Source of the DNA: Phalacrocorax aristotelis
Taxonomy: Eukaryota; Chordata; Aves; Suliformes; Phalacrocoracidae
Length of the DNA stretch: 64,000 nucleotides
Reading direction: 5' to 3'
Assembly (NCBI RefSeq): GCF_949628215.1
Contig: NC_134280.1
Coordinates: 124,001 to 188,000, forward strand
Position numbers and translations under genes: made by a program. The notes beneath the pieces were generated by a model. That model was not told the origin of the DNA, searched no databases, and saw only the letters and a list, made by a program, of their open reading frames with translations. This document shows, piece after piece, positions 25,701-36,897 of the stretch; the stretch's first letter is position 1, and every line of letters starts with the position of its first letter.

Positions 25701-27194
25701 TGCTGGGATTTAATTTTTGCAAGGAAGAGAATTTTGAGCAAGGCTTTGCAGCATGTTGTTAGAATTTCGTTTAAAAAAGGAGGTGGTTTTTTTTTTTATG
25801 TACAAGAAGCTCTTTTTAAATAAAGCTTTATGTCATGGATGTATTTAAAATACATTTTTATGAACTTCCTGAGAAGGACTTCAACGTTGAACAGAATTTT
25901 AGGAATGGAAATAATGTGAAACTGCTAGTGAAATTGTACAAGGTGCATAAATAGGTTAGTTACTTGGCCAATACAAGTTCTTTCTTTTCATTGGGGAAAA
26001 AACTGATAGCACTGTAGTAAACAACAGAACTGTTACATGCAGAGTACCAATTTCTTGTGAACTATGATCTCAAAAAGCCAAAAGACAAACCACAGTAGGT
26101 GTCAACTCAGAGTATGTTGTTGGCCTTATATTAAATGGAAATGAAAAATGTCCTATCCGAAAGACTTCACACATCATTGCAAGCGAGTTGCTGTTAAATT
26201 TGAGCTAATGTGTTTGGCTGGAGTAATAAATAAAAATGTTGAAACTACTTGTGTCCTGTGGGGCTTATAGTAGCTGAGTCATGGAGTTTGCATCTGGTTT
26301 AGAGAAGACTTGTTGTAACTTGAACATAAAAAAAGGCTAGAAGAGGCCACCTGCTACATACAGTTCTCAGCCTGTTTTCCTTCTGGATCACCTGTGAAAG
26401 GAGAAGATTTAAAACATGTCAGAAACTAGTACAAACATGTTACTCTTTGTTAGTTTTGCCCTTTTTTGTGTGCAGCAGGTAACCTATCGGTGCTGTCAAC
26501 TGTAGTACTTAGAAGCAGAGCACTTTTTTGGGGTAATTGCTTTCTGAAATGTAGCTTTAAAAGTGAGAATATCTCAGAATTGTACTTGCTGTGACATTGC
26601 TCCTAACAGCAAACAACATTGTTTTTAAACACAGAAGCCTGAGTGTATTAATTGTCACAAACAGGCTTAACTATTAGGTTGGCCATTCTGTACGTGGATA
26701 TACTGTGTTTAACTTTCATTGCAAGAATAAGAGAAATAGCAGTACTAGGAATTGGAGAGATTGTATGTGTTAGATGGGTAATTAATTCTGAAGTATTGAA
26801 ATACATGTTGCTCTAGTGCAACAAAGCTTTTAGGTGTTTTTTAATGCTTTCTTGAGAGGTTTGTGGCTTCAATATCACAATGATAATTTTAAAGGAACAT
26901 TTTGTATCTTAGTCATTTGAAAAATATGTGTCTTATTTTGGTTGGGCTAAATTAAACAAGTCTGCTCATGAGCTTAAGTTTGTCTGCAGTTCATAAAAGT
27001 TGTGAAAACAAGGCATCCAGTTTGTCAGATATGCTCATTTTCTGAATGGAATGTGTACAGTTGAAGCAAAACTGATCTAATGCAGAGAACTGTTAAGTGA
27101 AAGTGACCTGATCCAGTGTGCTTATTAAGACTAATTACTGGGTTAAAATGTATTGTAAACCTTTATTTAACAAAAAGGTATGCATTTATTCCCA
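22732..27194. other. Intronic AT-rich stretch
   Basis: No gene or recognised transposon was seen. It holds an RFX-like X-box at 24626-24639 with a weaker partner at 24701-24714, and a small perfect stem (taggttg/caaccta) at 23894-23914. Short ORFs on both strands look like chance. Confidence 0.4.
24626..24639. promoter_or_regulatory. RFX-like X-box
   Basis: GTTGCCATGGGAAC matches the palindromic RFX consensus GTTRCCATGGYAAC at 13 of 14 positions. A weaker related motif (CTTTCCATGGGAAC) lies 75 bp downstream at 24701-24714. RFX factors bind such sites in enhancers and ciliary gene promoters. Occupancy here is not known. Confidence 0.3.
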
Positions 27195-29517
27195 AATGGT
27201 GTTTCACTAAAGGAGATAAACTAGGGAGGGTGTCCCGTTAGACCTGATGTTTGCAAACAGAGAGGGACTTGTGGGTGATGTGGTGGTTGGAGGCTCTCTT
27301 GGGCATAGTGGTCATGACATGATAGAGTTTTCAATTCTCAGAGAAGTAAGGAGGGGACACACAGAGCTGCTACCTTGGACTTCCCAAAGGCAGACTTTGG
27401 CCTCTTCAGGGGCCTGGTTGACAGAGTCCCCTGGGAGGCAGCCGTGAAGGGCAAAGGAGTCCAGGAAGGCTGGACATTATTCAAGACAGGAGCAGGTCAT
27501 CCCCATGTGCCAAACAATGAGCTGGTGGGGAAGACTGGCCTGGCTTGAACAGAGAGCTTTGGCTAGAACTCAGGGGCAAAAGGAGAGTTTATGACCTTTG
27601 GAAGAAGGGGCAGGCAACGCAGGAGGACCTACGAGGATGTTGTGAGGCTATGCAGGGAGAAAATTAGAAGGGCCGAAGCCCAGCTAGAACTTAACCTGAC
27701 TACTGCCATAAAAGACAAGAAAAAATGTTTCTATAAATACATTAACAACAAAAGGACGGCTAAGGAGAATCTTCATCCTTTACTGGATGCGGGGGGAAAC
27801 ATAGTGACAAAGGATGAGGAAAAGGCTGAGGTACTTGATGCCGCCTTTGCCTCAGCCGTTAATAGTAAGACCAGTTGTCATCTGGGTGCCCAGTCCCATG
27901 AGCTGGAAGGCAGGGCCGGGGAGCAGAATGAAGCCCCCATAATCCAAGGGGAAATGCTTAGTGATTGCTAGGCTACTTATACATATCCAAGTCTATGGGT
28001 CTGGGTGGGACCACCCAAGGATACTGAGGGAACTGGTGGAAGTGCTCATTAAGCCACTTTCCATCATCTATCAGCAGTCCTGCGTAACTGGGGAGGTCAC
28101 AGTTGGCTGGAATTTAGCAAATCCGATGCCCATCTACAAGAAGGGCCAGAAGGAGGGAGGACCTGGGGAACTACAGGCCTGTCAGCCTGACCTTAGTGCC
28201 AGGTAGGTTATGGAGCAGATCATCTTGAGTGCCATCATGTGTCATGTACGGGATAACCAAGTGATCAGACCCAGCCAGCATGGGTTTAGGAAAGACAGGT
28301 CCTGTTTGACTAACCTGATCTCCTTCTATGACAAGGTGACCCACTTAGTGGGTGAGGGAGAAGCTGTGGATGTTGTCTACCTGGACTTAATAAAGCCTTT
28401 GGCACAGTTTCCCACAGCATTCTCCTGGAGAAACTGGCTGCTCATGGCTTGGATGGGCTGGGTAAAAAAATGGCTGGTTGGCTGGGCCTGAAGAGTTGTG
28501 GTGAATGGAGTTAAATCCAGTTGGTGGCCAGTCACAAGTGGTGTTTCCCAGGGCTCAGTGTTGGCTGGGGCCAGCTCTGTTTAATATCTTCATCAATAAT
28601 CTGGATGAGGGTGTTGAGTGCACGCTCTGTAAGTTTGCACATGACACCAAGCTGGGGAGGAGTGTCCATTTGGTTGATGGAAGGAAGGCTCTGCAGAGGG
28701 ACCTGGACAGGCTGGAGTGATGGACTGAGGCCAGTTGTGTGAGGTTTAACAAGGCCGAGTGCTGGGTCCTGCCCTTGGGTCACACCAACCCCAGGCAACG
28801 CTGCAGGCCTGGGGCAGAATGGCTGGAAAGTGCCCGGCGGAGAAGGCCCTGGGGGTGCTGGCTGACAGCCAGCTGGGCATGAGCCAGCAGTGCCCAGGTG
28901 GCCAAGGAGGCCACCAGCCCCTGGGCTTGTGTCAGCCCTGGTGTGGCCAGCAGGAGCCAGGCAGGGATGGGGCCCCTGTGCTCGGCCCTGGGGAGGCCCC
29001 ACCTTGAATGCTGGGCTCAGGTTTGGGCCCCTCGGGACAAGAAGGGCCTTGAGGTGCTGGAGCGTGTCCAGAGAAGGGCAGCGGAGCTGGGGCAGGGTCT
29101 GGAGCACAAGTGTGCTGGGGGGCGGCTGAGGGAGCTGGGGGGGTTTAGCCTGGAGAAGAGGAGGCTGAGGGGAGACCTTCTCGCTCTCTGCAGCTGCCTG
29201 AAAGGAGGCTGTAGTGAGGGGGGGGTTGGTCTCTGCTCCCAAGCAACTTGTGATAGGATGAGAGGAGATGGGCTCAAGCTGTGTCAGGGGAAGTTTAGGT
29301 TGGATATTAGGAACAATTTTTTCACTGAAAGGGTTGTCAAGCATTGGGCCAGGCTGCCCAGGGAAGCAGTGGGGTCACCATCCCTGGAGGTATTTAAAAG
29401 ACGTGTAGATGTGGCACTTGGGGACATGGTTTAGTATTGGACTTGACAGTATAAGGTTAATGGTTGGACTCAATGATCTTCAGGGTCTTTTCCAACCTAA
29501 ATGGTTCTGTGATTCTG
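27195..29517 (+). mobile_element. CR1 LINE, 5'-truncated, about 2.3 kb
   Basis: The longest transposon in the window. It begins inside the C-terminal part of the endonuclease domain (GGSLGHSGHDMIEF, around 27288-27330) and runs through the reverse transcriptase region and the C-terminal part of ORF2. It ends in the usual avian CR1 3' tail (tccaacctaaatggttctgtgattctgt, two halves around 29492-29517). ORF1 and most of the endonuclease are missing, as expected for target-primed retrotransposition that stopped early. Frameshifts and stops break ORF2 throughout, so it cannot move. The 3' tail pattern is shared with the short copy at 39262-39486, suggesting one subfamily. Confidence 0.92.
27247..29434 (+). 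pseudogene. Decayed CR1 ORF2 (endonuclease end, reverse transcriptase)
   Basis: ORF2 survives as separated open pieces. 27247-27447 carries the end of the endonuclease. 27591-27971 carries the linker (KKCFYKYINNKR). 28210-28491 carries the RT fingers and palm, with the QHGFRKDRSCLTNLI and VDVVYLDLIKPL motifs. 28505-28720 carries [11 protein letters not shown] and KFAHDTKLG. 28898-29434 carries the C-terminal part. The catalytic FADD box reads FAHD, so one of the essential aspartates is lost, in addition to the frameshifts. The YLDL aspartate remains. CR1 ORF2 normally nicks DNA and copies its own RNA; this copy is inactive. The 270-codon open frame on the opposite strand (28532-29344) is an antisense shadow. 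Confidence 0.88.
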
Positions 29518-30130
29518 TAAAGGTGCTTGTTCAGTTGTCATTTGTATTCCTTGAATTGTGGCCTGCATGTGCTAGAAGAAAACTTAGTATATAGATCTCA
29601 GGTGACCTCACTACATAAATTTACCATTAGATGTAGGGCATGTATCATAACTCAGATGCAGTTAGATTAAGTTAATGCATCTTAATGCTGAATAGATTTA
29701 AGTGTGTGTCTGTGTTCATAAACAGGCATTGACCTACTGACACTTAAAGGAGCTAAGTGTGTAAATTGTTTTGCCGAATCTCAGCCTTAAATTAGTCGGT
29801 GACTGGGCTCTTTCCATGATTGCAGTAGTAACACTGATGCTATTTTAATATGTTTAGTAATTTGGTTTTTGTCTTCAAAACGTAACTACACTTTTTCTCA
29901 TCAAAAATTATTTACCAGATTTCAGTAGCCTTCTCATTTCATTAACTCATATTTCATTTACTATGAACAATGTTTTACCCAACTTATATTGAATCACACT
30001 ATTCACAAGAATGTAGGCTGTAAAAAGATCTAGGCTCTTTTTTTCTGGGCAGATTCTAAGTGTTTTTTTGGTTTGTTTTTTCAACATTACTACCTTTTCT
30101 AGGCACAGTTGTCAGAGAAAGGATAGTATT
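29518..30130. other. Intronic gap between two CR1 copies
   Basis: AT-rich single-copy DNA with no gene or repeat recognised. It separates a plus-strand and a minus-strand CR1 whose 3' ends face each other about 610 bp apart. Confidence 0.4.
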
Positions 30131-31345
30131 ATCACAGAATCACAGGCTGGTGGGAGTTGGCAGGGCCCTCTGGAGATCATCCTGTCCAACCCCCTGCTTG
30201 AGCAGGCACACCCAGAGCAGGGGGCACAGGACCGTGTCCAGGCAGCGTTTGAATGTCTCCAGGGAAGGGACCCCACAGCTTCTCTGGGCAGCCTGTGCCA
30301 CTGCTCTGGCACCCGCACAGGGAAGGAGTCTTTTTCTCATGTTTAGCTGGAACTTTTTGTGTTCCAACCTGTGCCCATTGCCCCTTGGCCTGTCGTTGGG
30401 CACCACTGAGAAGAGTCTAGTCCCATCCCCCTGACACCCACCCTTCAGATATTTATAAGCACTGATGAGATCCCCCTCAGCCTTCTCTTCTCCAGGCTGA
30501 ACAAATGCAGGTCCCCCCGCCTTTCTTCATAAGGGAGATGCTCCAGTCCCCTGATCATCTTGGTAGCTCTGTGCTGGACTTGCTCCAGCAGTTCCCTGTC
30601 TTTCTTGAACTGGGGAGCCCAGAACTGGACCCAGCACTGCAGGTGTGGCCTCACTGGGGCAGAGTAGAGGGAGAGGATAACCTTCCTCACCCTGCTGGCC
30701 ACAATCCTTTAATGCACCCCAGGACACTGTTGGCCTTCTTGGCCCCAAGGGCCCGGTGCTGGCTCAGGGTCACCTTGCTGCCCCCCAGCACCCCCAGGGC
30801 CTTCTCAGCAGAGCCGCTCTCCAGCAGGTCCCCCCCAGCCTGTGCTGGTGTGGGGGTTGTTCCTCCCCAGGGGCGGGACCTTGCACTGGCTCTTGTTGAA
30901 CTCCATGAGGTTCCCTCGGGCCCAGCTCTCCAGCCTGTCCAGGTCTCGCTGGATGGCAGCACAGCCTTCGTGTTGACTACTTTTGATAACCTCATTTTCC
31001 TGTACATGCCTGGAGATGACCTCCAGGATGAACTGCTCCATCACCTTTCCAGGGATGGAGGTGAGGCTGGCCAGCCTATAGTTTCCCAGGTCCTCCTTCT
31101 TGCCCTTTTTGAAGACTGGACTGACACTGGCTACCCTCCAGTCCTTGAGCACCTCTCCTGTCTTCCACAGCCTTTCAGAGATGATGGAGAGTGGCTCAGC
31201 AAGAACATCCGCCAGCTTCCGCGGCACTCGTGGATGCGTGCCGTCGGGGCTCATGGATTTGTGAGGATCCAGTTTGCCTAAATGATCTCTGACCTAATCC
31301 TTCTCAACCAAGGGGAAGTCTTCCTTTCTCCGGAGGAGATTATAT
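30131..31345 (-). mobile_element. CR1 LINE on minus strand, 5'-truncated with internal deletion
   Basis: Read on the minus strand, the element ends at about 30131 with the CR1 tail (on the plus strand atcacagaatcacaggctgg) and begins near 31345, before the RT domain. It belongs to a different subfamily from the copy at 27195, judging from the 3' sequence. The central RT region is missing at about 30966: the QH motif is joined directly to the conserved stretch [10 protein letters not shown]. Stops and frameshifts are present elsewhere. It is inactive. Confidence 0.9.
30805..31254 (-). pseudogene. CR1 ORF2 remnant with RT core deleted
   Basis: A 149-codon open stretch on the minus strand carries typical CR1 RT fingers sequence (PVFKKGKKEDLGNYRLASL, then IPGKVMEQFILEVI and IKSSQHE). 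It then jumps to [16 protein letters not shown]. Compared with the copy at 28276-28690, about 400 bp are absent, including the YLDL and FADD catalytic motifs. The reading frame is kept across the junction. The protein could not act as a reverse transcriptase. Confidence 0.82.
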
Positions 31346-33559
31346 GTGGCTGCTGATCCAGTGAATATGATGGTGTTTTGAATATGGTAGTGTTTTGTAT
31401 TTAAAAGTTTGGCTTTGGTGCATATACAGTATTCACATTGTGGTTCCTAGTGATGCCCGTGGTGCATAGAATGGCATTAATTGAAAAATGAAATGCTTTT
31501 GAATACTGATTCAACATAATGTAGATCGTTTTTGAGAATCGTTACCTAGGTATTTTCACGGATCTAGAGCCTTGTTAGCCTTGGAGCTGCAGATCAACTT
31601 GCATTTACACACTTTATGTGAAACAGAGATTGAACTCAAATGCTGTTTATGAAATGGAACACGTAGTTTCTGATAATACTCAACTACGTCTGTAACGCTT
31701 CTGGTTACTCCTAATTATGCAGGAGGTTCCTTTGTGGCTCTTTCCCCGTTAAGTACTTGTTGTCAGCTCACGTGAAATTTTACGACCACACTGTGTCTGT
31801 TCAGCTGTTTGTCCGTGTGCCTGTCCGTTCCATGCAGGAACTTGTGTTTGCCATTCATTTTCACCATAATTGAAAGAAGGCTAGATGTTCAATGCTAAAG
31901 TTCTACAGTTTCACGAAAATCTATATATATATATATATATATTAAAGAAGATGCGGATTAGACCTACAAGCTGAGGAAATAGTGTTACTTCAGCCCTTCC
32001 CCAAGCAGTTCTCTGACTCCTCAGTGTGTGCACTGTCCAGGAATTATATCTCTGCTGTCATCCCTGTCCTTGCCAAGTGGGTTGTTTCAGTGGGCTTGTA
32101 TTTCCTGGAGAGTATCTGGTTTATGCAGAAGGAGTATGCAGAGGACCCTCATAGGAGCACTGCTCACAGGAGAATTTTTTCCTGCCACCTCAAAAGTAGC
32201 ATGTGCATAAGGAAACCTGTCGTAAAAAGCTGTTGCATGGTACCTTCTTACATGTGTTTTGTGCATAATAGAATGTGGATACTGGATACTAAAGCTTATA
32301 TTTTGGGTCAAAATTATGTTTTCAGAATAAATTTGGTATGGTTTCAATTAGAACAATGCTTATGTATGTAACTACAAGCAATAAACAATCCAATTATTTC
32401 TGTTGGTGAAAATACCTTAGAATCGTTTCCATGTGCACATGTAAGTCTGTCTTACTGAGGGGGCAGATACGCTAAAGCAAGTCATGCAATTTGTTGTTAT
32501 CGTTTAATTCCAGTATTATGTGAGAAAACAAACATTTGCGTTGATGTGTGAAACAAAAACTTGCCTTTATGAAATGCATGCACATAATACAGTTTTTCAG
32601 AGCTTTCGTTTTCATTGGGGATTTTTCAGAACCAAAGCCTGTGTGCTTAATGGTGTCCTGTGAAATGGATTGTGCACATGGTCAGCTTACAGACAGCTGA
32701 TTGCAGTTTCATCAATGAAAGCAGGACTTGCCATTTTATTTGGTCAAATGTAAATGAAAACCATAGGGTTTTAAAATGTATAGTCATAGCTATTTTTAAC
32801 ACAAGTGAGGGGTTGGTTGTCTTTTTTTTTTTTAATATCATGGGCTGGATTTCAATAATGCAGTTGATCATACCTGATTCACTTCCATACTGTAAACTGC
32901 AAACCAGACTAGCAAGAGTCAGACCTGTTCATCAGATATTAAAAAGCCTGCACAAACGGCTGCTTTATTGTAATGTAAATCACACTGGTTCATGCATGTG
33001 GCAATAATTAACTTGTGTTGATGTTAGGAAAGAAGTCAGCATCATATGGTTGCTGAAAAACAGGTTTCAGTATGTTTTGACTCAGCTAACACAAGTTAGG
33101 TGCCATTAGACCGGTATAAATTTAACTAATTTTTAACAGCAGAAATGTAAGACTGCAATTTTTACAGGACTTGAAGAGAAGCCTGGTTTTTTAAGCAAGA
33201 CAAATTGTTGTCTTGGATTTGGAAAATGGAACTTAAAGTTACCCTTTTTAAAAATGGAATATTTTGCATATAGCAACGAATGAAATAATCAGAAATTGCA
33301 TCTTTTAAAGAATGCAGTCTCAGAATGATTAATTTTCAACTTCCCTGTTGCTTGCTTTTCTGGTTATTTTTTATGGGCCATCAAGAAGCAGTCGGGGTCA
33401 GGCTACCAGGGGTCTGTAGATCACAAACTGAAAGCAAGTATGTTAAGTTTTAGAACAAATGTTTATCTTGACCATTTTTCTTTCTAAAGTAGTTTGTTAA
33501 TAAGACTATTCCAGAGTGGATTAATAATACTTTGCTTTAATGTGTTTGGTTTTTTTTTT

Positions 33560-33592
<33 letters not shown>

Positions 33593-34034
33593 TATTCAGA
33601 TATTGATTGATGCTTAGAGCAATATTTAAAAAATGCTTAGCCTTTCTATTGATGCTCTTGTTAGAAGTTCTGTGGATCCCATTAGTAGCGGAGTTAAATT
33701 AGTGCTAAGCAGTGGTAGAAGTTGCATTGTTTAGCTCAAGCTCTAGCCTTTAAGAAATTAAAAGGGAAGGATATTCTAGTAAGAAACACTTGATATATTT
33801 GAACCTTGGGTAAGGGAAAACTTGGCAATGTAAATGTATGCAGTAATCAATCAAAGACAGAAGTGAAGAACTTGCTACTAAGCTTATAATAAAATAAATA
33901 CCAAGTCCAACTAAATGTAAATCACTTGTAACTGCTATTTTTCCTTAACCAGGCACTACAGAGCCTTGGTATAAATGACACTATTGGCATAAATTAAAAC
34001 AGTACTTACCTTCTCTTGGAGAGAAGGAAAATAC
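31346..34034. other. Intronic AT-rich stretch with microsatellites
   Basis: Holds a (TA)n run at 31922-31942 and a T/GT/GA compound microsatellite at 33550-33592. The 129-codon ORF at 31982-32371 matches no protein I recognise and is within chance expectation for this much AT-rich sequence. Confidence 0.5.
33550..33592. repeat. Compound microsatellite (T)n(GT)n(GA)12
   Basis: A poly-T run at 33550-33560 is followed by four GT units and then twelve GA units (33569-33592). It is likely polymorphic. The GA block is a polypurine tract able to form triplex DNA. Confidence 0.95.
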
Positions 34035-34300
34035 TTTCAGAGGTGCCCAGTGACAAGAGAAGGGGCAATGGGCACAAACTGAAGCTCAGGAGGGTCCCTC
34101 TAAACATCAGGAAACACTTTTTTATTGTGACTGAGCACTGGGAAAGGGAGCCCAGGGAGGTTGTGAAGCCTTCACCGTTGGAGATAGAACAGAGTTGTCT
34201 GGACACAGTCCTGGGCAGCTGGCTCTGGGTGACTCTGCTTGAGCAAGGGGGTTTGACGAGGTGAGCTCCCTTTCAATCTCAAACACTCTGTGATTCAATG
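34035..34300 (+). mobile_element. CR1 3'-end fragment
   Basis: Diagnostic pieces are ggggcaatgggcacaaactgaa, then catcaggaaacacttttt, and the 3' tail tcaaacactctgtgattc. It matches the reverse complement of the 3' end of the copy at 30131-31345 in layout, so it is probably the same or a close subfamily. It is 5'-truncated and non-coding. Confidence 0.85.
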
Positions 34301-36664
34301 AGTCACTTGTTTTATATTTTAGGATGTTTTGGTGAATTGTTCAAACTAATTTTGTGTCAGAATGATACTAGGAGTGGATGCAGAGTCGCAAGTTTTGACC
34401 AGAAGAGTAGAATATTTCTGCGGTCTTGAAGTCACATATTCTAAAATTCTGATGTCTTTAAGTTTCGTGAGAATAAGGTGCCTCAGGATTAAAATACAGT
34501 CTACCCAATGTGATCTTTAAAAAGATTACTTTTGTTGTTCTGTTATTTCTTAGTTTATATTGTTTTGACAGTTAATGCACAGTGTCCTGAGAGAGGACTT
34601 CATAAAAGTGTGCCTTAAGGAAATTGACAAATGTAGATGGTACAAAATGGCTGTTCTTGTCTGGCTGTTACGTCATGTTATGAGAGAACATCTGAATCCT
34701 GTGCCGAGTCTGCTTATTGGCTTTCCCAGTGCCTGTATTTTGCGTGCTTGCAGGGAGCAATGTAACTTCTCTGTTCCAGTCTCAGCTGGAGGATCTCCTT
34801 TGCCTTCTAGCTTCAGGGAAATGAACTTAGCAAGGTTCTGTGTTTAGGAAGCTCTGTGGAACAGACTTCACACACCAGTGTGGGGTGGTTGTGTGTGGGC
34901 TTCCCCCCCCCACCCTGTAACATCCTACAGCTGTACTTATGTGATGTGAAAATGAAGCTAGGTATGCCTGTCATACCGCTTATGTCATGTATCTTGACAG
35001 TTGAGGGATAAACAACTGAAGATGTTCATGAGTACTATTGTTTTTCTGTGATGCAAGCTTTTATATTGCATTTGATACAATTATTTGCACGTTGACCAAT
35101 TTGAAGCCTTTCATTGTTCCCAAAGTGTAATGTTACTTTAAAGTCACTTTTAATTTGATAAAATATGTTCACTCGTTTCAGTTTTTTATGGTTGTTATTC
35201 CACCTTTTAATAATTGCTCTCCATTTCTGAAAATATGAAGACGTAAAGGGCAATATGTAAACATACCATGATTTTGAAAATTAGGAAAAAAAAAAAAAAA
35301 TCAGTGTTTCCTTTGGTTCTTTGCCATGCTAAAGTTAGCTTACCAACTGCGGTGCCTTTCTTTTGGTAAGGCAGCAAACTTCAGAAACTAAACCAATACT
35401 TTAAAAAGACCCCAACTGTTCATAATAATAAACCCCATTTTTACATCTGTTGTTTCAAAAAGTAATGCTGCCTTCACTATACGTGTAACTAGGAAACATA
35501 CTGCGTGATCCATTATCTTGTAATTTTCACTGTGATTAATAAGAGCAGTGTTCCAGTCTAAACATAGTAGACTGATAAGTTTACTACAAGATTTAAAATT
35601 TTAAATATTTTACTAGACACTGTTAAACAAGAATGAAGATGCAGTATTTGAATCACAAATGGTGTACTTTATTATCACAGTTTCTTATCCTGCTATATTC
35701 TCCTTACATATTGCTGCTATTTATCTTGTATTCTAGGTATTTGTTAATGGCATCTCCCAATACAAGGCTCTAACTCAGATCTGAATATATGCTGCTTCTG
35801 TAGTACCATAAAAGCAGCAGGCTACGTGATTCTGAAGGGCAGAATTTAAGAGTACGTGCTGTGAAATACAGAAGAGGGAACGTGATATTACTGTCTAAGG
35901 ACTATGTGATATGTAAAATAAGTGTTACTGTGATCTGTTTTGTATGACGGATGTCAGTGCAGGAGCATACGATTGTTGTTTTGCAAGAAAAAGAGCTGTA
36001 AACTATAGGTGTTTGGCCTGCTGAAGGGTGTGCGTGTGTTTGAATGTTTTATTATGCTGACTTGGTTTGCGGATAGATGGAAATGGGCATTTGGTCCCTG
36101 GGAGTATTCCCGTGCCTAAGTGTGTTACACATTTGTGCTTAAAGTAGATACTGTTATCTTGGGCAAGAGTGAATTACAATGGGTTATTGTTGTTCCTTGA
36201 TATTTGTTTGTAGGTAAAAGCTGTCTGTTTCTATGATGGTCTTATTGTTAAATCTACTCTTGTTTTTTTTCTGGTATGCCTATAAAATATATGAACTGAA
36301 ATATAGTAAATAGTATCATCTTAGCGTTATATAAGATTTTTTTTTCTGGAAGTGGTTTTGTTTTTGGGTTCCAGTAGTCCTCTGCCAAATAAGCTTGCAA
36401 ATACAGATTCCTCCCCCCCCGCCATGTTTCTATTTGTGACATCTGTTTTATGAAAGTACATTGTGTTCCACCTGCTTCAGGTCATGTAATTTCTTGTGTA
36501 TTTAATCTGAAAATCTGATTTTTTTTTTAAATGTATCACACATCAAGAGAACAATTGCAAGTAACTGTGTTTCTGCCTCAAAAATACTACTTCCGCATTA
36601 GGTCTAAATTAACCCTTCAGTGTCACACAACCTGGGTGGTCTTTTTCTCACATGGTAGGTGATT
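34301..36664. other. Intronic stretch, nothing recognised
   Basis: AT-rich sequence with homopolymer runs, including C9 near 34904 and C8 at 36413-36420. No gene, exon pair or transposon was recognised. Confidence 0.4.
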
Positions 36665-36897
36665 GGTAAGGTAGATTTAGATTAGATATTAGGAGGAAAT
36701 TCTTCACTATGAGGGCAGTGAGGCACTGGTACAGGCTGCCCAGAGTGGCTGTGGATGCCCCATCCCTGGGGTGTTCAAGGCCAGGCTGGATGGGGCTTTG
36801 AGCAACCTGCTCTAGTGGAAGGTGTCCCTGCCCATGGCAGGGGGTTGGGTCTTAGGTGATCTTTATTGTCCCTTCCAAACCCAACCAGTCTGTGATT
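36665..36897 (+). mobile_element. CR1 3'-end fragment
   Basis: Runs from the ttagattagatattaggagg motif through aggctgcccagagtggctg and ggtgttcaaggccaggctgg to the tail ccaaacccaaccagtctgtg. It is nearly the same, base for base, as 58345-58562, so both derive from one young CR1 subfamily. Confidence 0.9.

Noticed and set aside
28532..29344. 270-codon minus-strand ORF
   Set aside because: Lies antisense to CR1 ORF2 and shows no independent protein family; a shadow of the transposon.
30505..31281. 258-codon plus-strand ORF
   Set aside because: Antisense to the minus-strand CR1 copy; the CR1 protein motifs are on the other strand.
31982..32371. 129-codon ORF outside repeats
   Set aside because: No recognisable domain and no splice or promoter context. 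A few ORFs of this length are expected by chance in 64 kb read in six frames.
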